In this document: positions 24,001 to 36,661 of the stretch, piece by piece
How positions within the stretch are numbered: position 1 is the stretch's first letter
Layout of the letters: every line of letters begins with the position of its first letter
Assembly: GCA_947247005.1 (NCBI GenBank)
Contig: OX365959.1
Coordinates: forward strand, 33,128,148-33,192,147
Length of the DNA stretch: 64,000 nt
Source: Spisula solida
Taxonomy: Eukaryota > Mollusca > Bivalvia > Venerida > Mactridae
Direction of reading: 5' to 3'
Program-made: the position numbers and the translations under genes
Notes under the pieces: generated by a model
What the model was told of the DNA's origin: nothing
What the model saw: only the letters and a program-made list of their open reading frames with translations
Databases searched by the model: none

Positions 24001-27000
24001 GTTTATGTACAGCTGTGGAGTTATGGATGTAGTGTTTTGTCCCCTGAGGTCATTTAACGTAGTTGTAAGTCCCCTGCCGGTTTTTGACCGGAGGGGACTA
24101 TTGGTTTGCCATCAATCCGTCAGTTTTGGTTCTGACGGGAATTGTCATTGCTATGGCAATAGACACATTGAAAATGGCTTTAAACCGGTATGGGACTTCT
24201 GTATTGCTTGGAATTCTTAAAGACTTGTTCATTATGTCATATCTCGATTTGTTCAATTACGTCATTTTACTAATTGAAAGTAGGTCATCCGACTATACGG
24301 GCCTTTTAACGTTTTAATACTGTTATTTAACTTTTGAGACTAAAGGCTGCTAAAACCATGTAGTTCAGCAGTTTTACTGTTGTAACTACGGGTAGGTCAT
24401 TCAGCGTAGGCATTCCGCCTTTTGTTTGCTGAATCTTTTCTATTCAGCTTTTAAACAGTGGGACACGGTATGTTAAATTTTCTTGGTCGGTAGTGTGTTG
24501 GGCACTTCTTCGTTTTAGGTTTTCTGACAGCTAAAACTAGGCATTACAGTCCTTTTGCTGTGGAAACTGGGTCATTCAGCTAGTTATAATTTATTTTACT
24601 TTTCGACAGCTTGTTTAGTTGGGCATTGTGTCTTTATGTGTTTCATGTTTCCTGTGCTCAGTTGGTTCAGTTGGGCATTGTGTTTTGTGTGTTTTTAATG
24701 TTTTCTGTGCTCGGCTGGTTAAGTTGAGTGCTGCCTTCCCTGTCTGACTTAATATAATCTTTTTGCCTTGTAAGTTGCTTAATATGGAGTTCCATACTTA
24801 CATGTAAGGTCTGTATTTTTGGGGGTAAAACATAACAAAATATAAACAAAAGTAAGGATTTTTGAAATCGGCAGACCACAGTGTAATTTATATCAAAAAT
24901 CATTGCAATAGGATTGTAGCAACTTATAGTATAATATATCATAAGATTTTATACGGTTCTAGTTGTAATACTTATTTTGGGTTAAAATCGTACAAAATAG
25001 AAACTAAAATGGTGATATTTGGAATCGGTTTACTGCAATGCCACTAATCATGTTATTTGAATATAAATTACTATGATAGGCACATGTTGTCTTTCAGCTT
25101 AAGATATTAATAATTTTGGGTCAAAATCTTGTGCATCTTGAGTTATTTTTAGGGCTAAACTAAACAAAATACAATCAAAAGTGAGGATTTTTGGAATCGG
25201 CGGACCACAATATCATTTATAATGGTAGTTTATCAAAAATCATTGCATTAAGTTTGTAGTGACTTGAAGTATTAAAAGTTTTATTTTTGCTTTTGTTCAC
25301 GATAATAATGTACCATATTTTGGGGTAAAACCTTACAATATATAAACTAAAATGGTGATTTCTGGAATCGGTTTAATACATTGCTATTAATCATGATATT
25401 GGATAATTAATCACTATGATAGGCACATGTTGTCTATCTGCTAAATATATTTATAATCTTGTCTCGAAATGTTACGCATTTGTGATATTTTTGGAGTAAA
25501 ACACAACAAAATATAAACATAAAGTGATGATATTCGGAATCTGTAGACCACATCGTCATTAATCAGAGTATTCGTTAATAAGTTACTGCGATAGGTTAGT
25601 AGTAACCTTTTGCTTAATTTATAAAAATAATTTTGTAGTCCTTAAAAATATAAACGAAAACCCTAATTCTTGAATTTTACTTAGTACAGTAAAGTTCCAC
25701 CGACCGGTCCGATAATGCGACCGTCCCGCTATTACGACCGATTTTTAAAAGAACCAAATAATTTTGTTCTATATTCCATTGAATTAAGGTCCTATAATGC
25801 GACCGGTCCGCTATTCCGTATTCGACCAATTTAACCAGTCCCATTGTGTCAAAACCCACTGTGTTGGGTCTCGCTAATACGACCAATTATGTGTCATGTA
25901 TAATTTTGTGTAAACAACTTTATTCACACCTACGCGTATCTCCGGGGCGCTTGAAAATCATCTTGCACCTTGATCAAGGTCGCGGGGCGCTTGAATTACA
26001 GTCAGGAGGGTAACATACCAGCTCAATAAGAGATCGAAGACGATGTATTGAAACTTGTGTGTACATTTATGACAGCCAATTAAATGTCAATTAGATTATA
26101 TAAACAATCGATAATTGCCTAGGGCAGCATGCATGACTGGCAAACAAGCAGATTAACCAATTTAAGACACTGATTAGCATCAATTTAATGTCACTAAAGT
26201 TGTGAAAAACGTGTTGAATTTGCCGTCGATAAAAATAAATTGTCTTTCATTACAGTACGGTTTAAAGTCAGGTACGATACGGCGTCACGGAATTTCGTTA
26301 CCAACGTAGCTCTTTCAGAAATTTGTTAAGAACGAAGAGCATTAATGTAGTTTATATTAATCAATAAATCATTCCTTAAATATATTTTGGGTCAAATCAT
26401 AACAAAGAAGTCACCATTTTATGCTCAAGAACGATTCAAATCACGGTCTGTTATTGTAACTTGCATAGTATTCGGACAACTTCAAAATTCGGATAAATTT
26501 GTGACAGAGTGAGCTTTTGTGATCACTCTTCGTCCGTCAGTCCGTCCACAATTACTTGTGTAGACACTAGAGGTCACAGTTTTAGCTTAATCATTATGAA
26601 ACTTGGTCACAATGATCATCTCAACAAAATCTAGGCCAAGTTCGATATTGGGTCATTCAAGTCAAAATCTAGGTCACAAGGTCAAATAATAGAAAAACCT
26701 TGTGTAGTCACTAGAGGTCACAATTTTGGCCTAATCTTTATGAAACTTGGTCACAATGATCATCTCAACAAAATCTAGGTCGAGACTGATATTGGGTCAT
26801 CCGGGGTCAAAAACTAGGTCACAAGGTCAAATCATAGAAAAACCTTGTGTATTCACTAGAGGTCACATTTTCAGCGTTATCTTTATGAAAGTTGGTCACA
26901 ATAATCATCTTAACTAAATCTAGGTCAAGTTCGATATTGGGTCATCTGGGGTCAAAAACTAGGTCACAAGGTCAAATCACTTTAATAAGTCATTGGGTCT

Positions 27001-30000
27001 AAATGTGATGTAAAGTTTAAGCATAAGACAATATGAAAACCTTGTACATGCAATAGAGGCTACCATTAGGGGTGCATGAACGACTAGGACAGGTGAGCGA
27101 CCTATGGCCCTTTGGGCCCTCTTGTTCTACTTAGTGCAAATGTAAAAGATTAGGTTCAGGTTTTTTTCACCTCTAATATTTTCAAAGTGCATTCACATAA
27201 TGCTATGTATATTCGTTCTCCATCATGACCCCCAACCCCTGCACAGGGTAGGGTAACTCTATCCGCATGTACTAGATGTTTAACTTGTTGGTATTTGACT
27301 ATATTATAGATTCGTACACGAGCTGTTTCATGTAAGCAGATGACGATGACTTCAGCTCTACAATTATTGCTGTTTTCTGGACGTCAAGTGAAACTTGAAG
27401 AAGGGCTTGTTGTTATAGATAGCTGGTAAGCATGATGTGTATTTATAACTTTAAATTATCAATGTTTAGAGCTTTCATTGATTTGATATATCGACTTGCA
27501 CATATAGATGAATCATAACAGGCACATCAGTCATGGTTCACTTATTTAGCTGTTCTTTATTAGTCCCCTATTATTATTAGCCAGTCATTCAAAAAATCTG
27601 GATCCTGACATAACTCAAACAGTTTCCAAGCTAGGTTTATGAAACTTGGTATGTGGATAGGAGACAATAAGGGCATTATGCACGTCTAGAAATATTTTGA
27701 TTCTGACAAAAATTGTGGTTGCTATGGCGACAGAAAGAGTGAAAATATGCCCAAATCTGGATCCTGTCATTACTCAAACAGTTTTCAAGCTAGGTTTTTG
27801 AAACTTGATATGTGGATAGAGGGCAATGAGGGGATTATGCAAGTCTGAACATTTTTTATTCTGACAACAATTGTGGTTGCTATGGCAACAGAAACATTGA
27901 AAATGGCTTAAAACCGGTAGGGGACTTCTGTATTGCTTGCAATTCTTAATTACTTGTATATACAGTCAACTCTCTTTGTCTTGAATTTCACGCGGAAATT
28001 TCATAACGAAAATAACGAAGTTGCTGTCATTTTACGCCGCCATATTATTACGGTCGTAAGAATAACATATTAATTTATTCATCTCTCAAAAAAAATAATT
28101 ACTAAGTAATACTCAAATCAAGTAATTTTTTTACTTGTTTCAAGTAAAATTTCATATAAAAATAGTTGACAGAAAATCAAGTAATACTTAGTAATTAATT
28201 ACTTATGAATTACTTATTAATTACTAAGTAAAAGAATTACTACCCAAATAATTACTAAGTAAATAATTTACTTAGTAAATGTAAATTACTCAGTAAATTG
28301 ATTACTAAGTAATTATTTAACTAACCAATTACTTGTTAATTATTAAGTAAATAATTTACTTAGTAAATGTAAATTAATCAGTAAATTAATAACTAAGTAA
28401 TTATTTAACTAACCAATTACTTGTTAATTACTAAGTAAATAATTTACTTAGTAAATATAAAATACTAAGTAAAGCAATTACCAGCAACTTAAATAATCAA
28501 GATACTGATTGATTTAATGTCTGTTGATAAAAACTTCCTATATGTACAGATTCATCAAGTAAAAGAAACATTTAAGTTTCTTTTTTACAATAGCAATTTA
28601 AGTTTATAGCTATGTTCTATTCTTCTATAGCTTTGGAAAAGATAAATTATTAACTTTTTTGAATGTATTTTAAGTGTGTTAAAGGCAATTTAATGGTATA
28701 CTTTTTAAATTACCTCCCTTTAATAATAATAAAATAGCATTAATATAATATCTCAGATATATATTGTCCATCAAAATTTGCTTTATTAAGTTTGGCTGAG
28801 AAATTGTTAACAGACTGCATGTATGTAGTCACTACGGACAAGCAGTGATCATGGTCTATACTCCTCAAACTGGGTGTGGAGGTTGGTGGTGACCAGTAGA
28901 TGACCCTATTGATTTGGACCATGGTCTACCATGGTGGACTGAATTGAAGTGCTGTGTTGATCATTGTTGACCCTGGTCAACAAAATTCTTTACAACTGTC
29001 AACCATGGTCAACTATGGTGTCATGATTAAATACAGCTGTTGACCAATCCATGGTCGGACTGGTAACTCTAACTCGACAATGGTGAACCATGGTCGACTA
29101 GGCTCTCACCTTGGTTTTTTCATGGTATTTGATGGCTGACCACAATAAAACATAGTTGACTATAAAAAATCATGGTGACCATGGTGGACCATGGTCATCC
29201 TTTTGTCTGGGATCGGTCGGATTTCAACGAAACTTTGCATGACTTTTCAGAACCAAGTCTTGTTGTAAATGTCATCCACAAACTTTGATCAGATAAATTT
29301 TAAGGAGTTATGGCCCTAAGTTCCCCTAAAAATTGGACTCTAAAATTTCCACATTAGTATTTTTCCATGTTTTTCCAGCATCTAAAATTTCTAAGTTCCA
29401 ATGTCCATGCTGTCTGATAAAAATTCCAGGGTTTTACAGACTTTTACCAGCGTTGTACAGTCTTTTACCCTACTTTATCCAAGGGGGCATAAGCGTATAT
29501 TGAACGCAGTCTTGTTTTGTCTGGTATATACAGTACAAACATTCAATAACAAAACTCTTGAAGTGATCAAGAATGTGCCAAATATATACAGCCAGCTTTT
29601 TAGCTCTACTGTTCCAAGAATAATGAGAACTATATTGCAAGTGTCGTCTGTTCACGTTAAAGTTTATGACGAGTTTGTATTTCAGAGTATACATGTATCT
29701 TAACATACTGTTCAAGGTACACCAATAAAAATAAAGTAAATTGGTATACACACGGCTTGTGTAAAGATGCTGTACGTCTGCGATTGAAAGTGGCAGTGAT
29801 GTAGTCAATTAAGGTTGCTATTACTAAAATGGAAAATCATTTTCCGCTCAACATTTAAATTTTAGTTAGGGGTCTGAGATATTGTGATAAAATTGCCCTA
29901 ACTTATTTTACTGGGCTGTATACTCCGATTGCAAATTCTATACTGTACAACATTATTGTTCATACAAATTTTAAGTAATATAAATACTTAAATGTAGAAG

Positions 30001-33000
30001 TTCCCCTCAGATTAAATTACTTAAAGAAGCATAATTACTTCAAGACGTATTATATTACTATTGCTTAAAAAGTAAGTAATACTTAGTGATTAATTACTGT
30101 AAGTATTACTGAACATTACTTAAAATAAGTAATAACATTTTACTAAGTAATTTTTATGCCCCCCTATCGATAGATGGGGAGGCATATAGTGATTCACCTG
30201 TCCGTCCGTTCGTTCGTCCGTCCTGGTGAACCCAAATTGACCGTTTCTTCTAGCATTAATATGGCTTGCTACAAAGCTTTCATACTTGCATGGATGTTGT
30301 GTATGAACACTCTCCACACGCCAGTATCACCTAACCCCATTTTGACCTTCACCTTGACCTAATTTTGGACTTAGACTTATTTATGGACAAGGCTTCCACA
30401 GGGGGCATAAGCGTTTATTGAACGCAGTCTTGTTTTTTTGAGTGATGTGAATTGCTTGTTTTGGTATTATGTGCATGCCCGTCCCTAGATTTGCCACCTA
30501 TTGCCACGCTTGCAGTAGGTGGAGTATGTAGACAAATTTTCCACCAAAATTTCCACCTAAATATCCACCAAAATGCCACCTATATATTTAATTTTTTACC
30601 ACCAAAAAATAGAAAGGGTGGCAGAGTAAGCAGAGTAGGTGGAGTATTTAGACATTTTTCCACCTAATGCCACTCTAATGGCGGAAAATTGGTTTTCCAC
30701 TATATGCCACCTATTTCCACCAATTGCCACCTTTAGGTGGCAGAGTATGGCAGAGTAGGTGGAGTATTTAGACATTTTTCCACCTAAAGCCACTTAAATG
30801 GTGGCATATTTATTTTTCACCTATTCAGATGTTTTCCACCTAAATAGGTGGCAATAGCTGGCATTAGGTGGAAATTGGTGGCATTAGGTGGAAATTGGTG
30901 GCATAAGGTGGAAATTGGTTGCATTAGGTGAAATTTGGGTGGCATCAGGTGAAAATTGGGTGGCATTAGGTGGAAATAGGTGGCATCTGCTGAAAAATCC
31001 TGGTGTACCTTAAAAGGCATAAAAAGCATATTATTTCAAAAGGTCCTTTTATTATTCTAATATTATAATCAAGACAAGTAGGTTCAAAATCAAAATCAAG
31101 TATCATTTTTTGTTTTAATAGGTGCCTTAGAACCCTCCATATATTGATTTCTTCGTAGAAGGCCACTTCTCTAGCAAACAATCTGTTAAAACAAATAATT
31201 TTTATACAAATAAGAAATTTTCAGAAAAAAAACTAAATCACTCTAATTGCCATATCATGCACTGTTGTATAGTAAGAAAATAGTACTTGGTGAAGTGTTA
31301 GAGTGTTGGACTTTTAACCAAGAGGTTACAGGTTCAAATATGGGCAGTGAGTTTAATTTCACCTTGACCAGTTTAAGTTAAATAAATAACAAAAGTAAAA
31401 TTACTAAAATCCAGTATTTTAATTGCTTGAATTAAATAATTACTTTAGGTAACTTGCAGTAAATAAAATACTTACAGTTTTTATACTATAAGTAATACTT
31501 ATTTTAAGTTAGGTTTTACTCATTTTAATGCACCAGTCAATATTATGCCCGCCTGGGGGATCGGCAGGATACAAGGGGGATTAAACAGACGAATCTTTCC
31601 GACAGGCGGGAATTAGATGACTTTATCGACTCCGAGTCCTAGGGAATAAACTTTGGTCCGGGAATTTCTACACCGCGAAAGACGACAGTGATACTTTTAT
31701 TTGTGTTTTAATTAAATTACCCGGATGAAAAACTATGCCTCATGATGGGGATATAGACAGTAAGCATTGTTTTCAGGGCGGGAATTTAGACATCAAAAAA
31801 AAGAATTGTCTAATTCCCCCTGGGTTGCCCGCCACTCCCCCGGGCGGGCAAAAAATTGACTGTTGCATAAGTATTACTTAGTATGTATGATTTATAGCAA
31901 TAAAATTAGTGAAATTTACCTGTAGTACTAATAAAAGAGCATACCTAATGAACCAGACAATTCATAAGAAAAGATCAAATTAATACAAAACTTTAAAACT
32001 TACCATTCACTGAAGATAGTTCCATTGTGTTGTTTCTACACTCTCCCTTAAGTATTTGAAATCATCTAAATTCCCCAAGTTATGCTTCATTAACAACACT
32101 GAAACTCCTCACAGTCAGCAGTGAAATGTGAAAGTCTTTTTACACACTTAACTTTACAAGTAAATTGATTAAACACTGCAAAATAATCATTGAAACCAGA
32201 TTATTTATAACTGATCTTGTCTTGAAAATATTTGAATTTGTAGCTCAGACTATGACTGTATAACGCTCACACTAGATGAGTCCATTTTCTTTATCATTCA
32301 CCCATGTTTTTGAAACAGATTTACCCCTTCTTTGTGTAGTCAAATGCTGAAAGGTCAGTTATAGTAATTGAGAACAACCAGCTGGTTTGTTTACTTCCGA
32401 TTCTCTTCTGGTATGCCCTGGGTGATTTTGTTATTCAATTTTTCCACTCATTTGCCTCCCTTTTTCCACCATGAACATAAAAAGTCCCCATCCTTCACTG
32501 CCTGAAATTGTATAAGTTTTTTTCCACCTATTTGCCACACAGAAAATAGTATAAGTTCCTTTTTTCCACCCTTTTCTTACTAAATGCCATACATTTTCCA
32601 CCATAAAAATTAACTGAGTTCATTTTACACCAGATTCCACCTATTTGCCACCATGAAAAATATTTATGTTCAAATTTCCACCTAATGCCACTTAAATGCC
32701 ACTCAAATAGGTGGCGTTAACTGGCATATTTTCCACTATAGTGCAAAAAAATCATAAAAAGAGTGGAATTTCTTCATTTTCCATCTAATGCCACTTATTT
32801 CCACCTAATGCCACCCTTTTTTGTTGGAAATAAGTGGCAAACAGTGGGATTAGTGGCAAATCTAGGGACGGGTGTATTCCTCCTCAAGAAAATGCATTTT
32901 ATTCATTTTCATTTGTGTACGATGTGTTGTTTGCATTAAAATATGATGATATGTACTCATCAGTAAGTGTAGTGTATTTCATGCTAATGTACATCGTCCG

Positions 33001-36000
33001 TCGGTCAACAATTTCTTCAAACGACTTCTCCTCCTAAACCGTTTGGCCAAATTTGATAAAACTTTACAGGAATGTTCCTCGGGTGGACCTCTACCAAAGT
33101 TGTTAAAATTTTTCTGGGCCTGTCGCATAACTAGGTCACACGGGCTAAAGATAGATTTTCAAAAAGGAAACTTCAAAAATCTTCTTCCCTGAAACCGTAA
33201 GGCCTAGAGCTTTCATATTTGGTATGTAGCATCACCTTGAGGTCCTCTACAAAGATTGTTCAAGTTATGTCCCTTGGGTCAAAATTGGCTCCGCCCGGGG
33301 GCCCTTAGTTTTACATAGAGTTATATAGGGAAAACCTTAAAAAATCTTCTTCTCTAAAACCCTAAGGCCTAGAGCTCTCATATTTGGTATGTAGCATCAC
33401 CTTGAGGTCCTCTACAAAGATTGTTCAAATTATGTCCCTGGGGTCAAAATTGGCCCCGCCCTGAGGGCCCTTAGTTTTACATAGAGTTATATAGGGAAAG
33501 GCAGTGGCTAGCCGTCCGGCACCGGACGACTAGACAGCGAAATTAGTCGTCCGGCGCCGGACGACTAGACAGCAAAATTAGTCGTCCGTCAGTGGACTAC
33601 TAGCAAACGCTACGTGCATTGGCTAGAAAACCGTCATTCTATTTCTACGCATTTTGCATCTACCTTATAATAATAAAGGTTATATAATAAACTACGAATA
33701 TAGGCAAGACATGTCAATGCCTTATCTGCAACTATTTTGTGACCTCCCGTATATTGTCCGCCATATTAGAATGGTATAAACTGGCACGAAGGAATGCGGA
33801 CATCGCTGTCGGCATGAGATCTATATATAGTGCAAAAATATCCAAGTTGATTGAAATGGTAATGCTGTGTTAAAGTTACATACAGTAGCTTTATGCTATG
33901 CTCATTATGATAAGTAGTAGGTAATAGAGATGTAGAAGAAATGGTGTCACAAACAAAGCTAATGTGGCTATTTATTTTTTCATTCGCCGTTTTAATGACA
34001 CATATATACAAAACAATACAATTTACAATTGAATTTTTTATTTGTTTTCATTTTAAATACAACTACAATATACAATAGGGTCTACCATGATAACATTTAT
34101 AAACGGCAACATTGTTTTCACACTATTATATAACCAGTGACATTCCGAACTGCCAATTAATTACCTTACACAACAATTTTGTTTTTTCAGCATGAAGTAA
34201 AATACTTCCACAATCCTCATAATACTGTAATTGAAACATCCTTTGTTCCCTTACTACTTCTAACTCTATTTCTAATGCCATTTCTAACACACAGCTGCAC
34301 CATTGCTATTTGTCGCGCTTTATAAAACCCGACAGCGATTTCCGCATTCATTCGTGCCAGTTTATACCATTCCAATATGGCGGACAAAATACGGAGGTTT
34401 ATACCATTCCAATATGGCGGACAAAATACGGAGGTACACGGGAGGTCACAAAATGGTTGCAGATAAGGGATTGACATGTCTTGCCTATATTCGTAGATTA
34501 TTATAACCTTTATTATAAGGTAGATGCATAATGCGTAAAAAAGAATGACCGTTCTCTAGCCAATGCACGTAGCGTTTGCTAGTAGTCCACTGCCGGACGA
34601 CTAATTTCGCTGTCTAGTCGTCCGGTGCCGGACGGCTAGCCACTGCCATAGGGAAAACCTTAAATAATCTTCTTCTCCGAAACGGCTTTGCCCAGGGCTT
34701 TCATATTTGGTATGTAGAATCAGCTAGAGGTCCTCTACAAAGAGTGTTCAAGTTATTCCCCTTGGGTCAAAATTGGCCCCGCCCTGGGGGGTCACCATTT
34801 TGCATAGACTTATATAGGGAAAACATATAAAAATCTTCTTGTCAAAAACTACACTGCCTAGAGCTTTGATATTTGGTATGTAGCATCATCTAGTGGTCCC
34901 CTACCAAGATTGTGCAAATTATGCCCCTAGTGTCAAAATTGGCCCAGGCCGGGGGGGTCACTGTTTTACATAGACTTATATAGGGAAAACATATAAAAAT
35001 CTTCTTGTCAAAAACTACAATACCTAGAGCTTTGATATTTGGAATGAAGCATCACCTAGTGGTCCCCTACCAAGATTGTTCAAATTATGCCCCTGTGGTC
35101 AAAATTGGCCCAGCCCGGGGGGTCACCATTTTACAAAGACTTATAAAGGGAAACCATATAAAAATCTTCTCGAATGAATTTTTATGCTCGCGGAAGGGTG
35201 AGCATATATAGTCGTCGCTTTGTTGTCCGTCCTTCCGTCCGTCCGTCCGTCCGTACGAATGCTCCGGTAGTTGTGGGGTGTGGAACAATAGGCTATTTCT
35301 GGCTCACCTGTCACATAGTGACAAGGTCAGCTATTGTGATCACTCTTCGTCCGTCGACCGTCGTCGGTGCGTGCATGCATGCGTCCGTCAACAATTCATT
35401 CAAACGACTTCTTCTCCTGAACCACTTGACCAATTTCAACCAAACTTCTCAGGAATGTTCCTTGGGTGGTCCTTTCTAAAATTAGCTAAAATAATTATAA
35501 TCTATAAATAACTCTGGTTGCCATGGCAACGGATAGGAAAATCTTAGAAAAAATCATAAAAAATCAACCGCTTGCCAGATTTCAAAATAATTTTACAGAA
35601 ATAGTTGTTAGGTGACCCTCTTACAAAATTGACATTTTTGTCTTGATTCGTCAAAAATCATGGCCGCCAGTGGGTGGGGCGCTGTTTTTCCCTATATATC
35701 TATAGTAAAATCTTTAAAAATCTTCTCCTCTAAAAGAACTGGTTGGATTTCATTATAATTAAATTGGTTAAATTGTTCCTTGGGTGATCCTTTCTTAAAA
35801 TAGCTAAAAGAGTAACATTCCACGCAGAACTCTGGTTGCCATGGCAACCGATAGGAAAATCTTTTAAAAAATCATAAAAAATCAACCGCTTGCCAGATTT
35901 CAAAATTATTTTACAGAAATAGTTGTTGGGTGACCCTCATACAAAATGGACATTTTTGTCTTGATTCGTCAAAAAACATGGCCGCCAGTGGGTGGGGCGC

Positions 36001-36627
36001 TGTTTTTCCCTATATATCTATAGTAAAATCTTTAAAAATCTTCTCCTAAAGGTACTGGCTGAATTTCATATTAAATGGGTAACAATATTCCTTGGGTTAT
36101 CCTTTCTAAAAAAGGCTAAAAGAATTATAATCCATGCAGGACTCTGGTTGCCATGACAACTGATTGATCGTTTTTAGCTCACCTGTCACAAAGTGACAGA
36201 GTGAGCTTTTGTGATCACACTTCGTCCGTCCGTCCGTCAACAATTGGGTTGTGTCCTCTCTAGAGGTCACAATTTTGGCCTAATCTTTATGAAACTTGGT
36301 CACAATGATCATCTCAACAAAATCTAGGCCAAGTTCGATATTGGGTCATCTGAGGTCAAAAACTAGCTCACTAGGTCAAATTATAGAAAAACCTTGTTTT
36401 AAACCTTTCAACATGTAGTCTTCATGGTCACTAAACTCTCTGCTGTAACTCTCTACACTCTATACATACAAGTAAACTTTCATCAACCAATGAAAATGTG
36501 TATCAGGGTTCACAGCAGTTTTGTAAAGGTCAAATATCAAAATATTCTAGAGGGTGTGAATTGTAATGGTTAAGTGGAGCATAGACATTTTCCTGAGGGT
36601 TGTGGGTTCAAAACCCACTGGAACCAT

Positions 36628-36661
<34 letters not shown>

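Larger units (their letters stand above)
30478..32872. mobile_element. Compound foldback element built of GCCACCTAAATG units
   Basis: Perfect 20-bp terminal inverted repeats: CCCGTCCCTAGATTTGCCAC and its complement. The left half (30478-30990) and right half (32450-32872) are dense in CCACCTAAATGCCACC/GGTGGCATTAGGTGG, including a 21-bp tandem repeat at about 30845-30985. The centre (31000-32440) is other sequence, with a SINE and a smaller foldback inserted. No protein-coding frame and no certain target duplication. Confidence 0.75.

Noticed and set aside
23891..24317. Plus-strand open frames of 109 and 77 residues
   Set aside because: They overlap dispersed repeat pieces also found at 27560-27950 and lack splice or family signals.
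31284..31372. Lys tRNA gene
   Set aside because: A- and B-box-like sequences are present, but no paired acceptor stem or intact anticodon arm; it is a SINE head.
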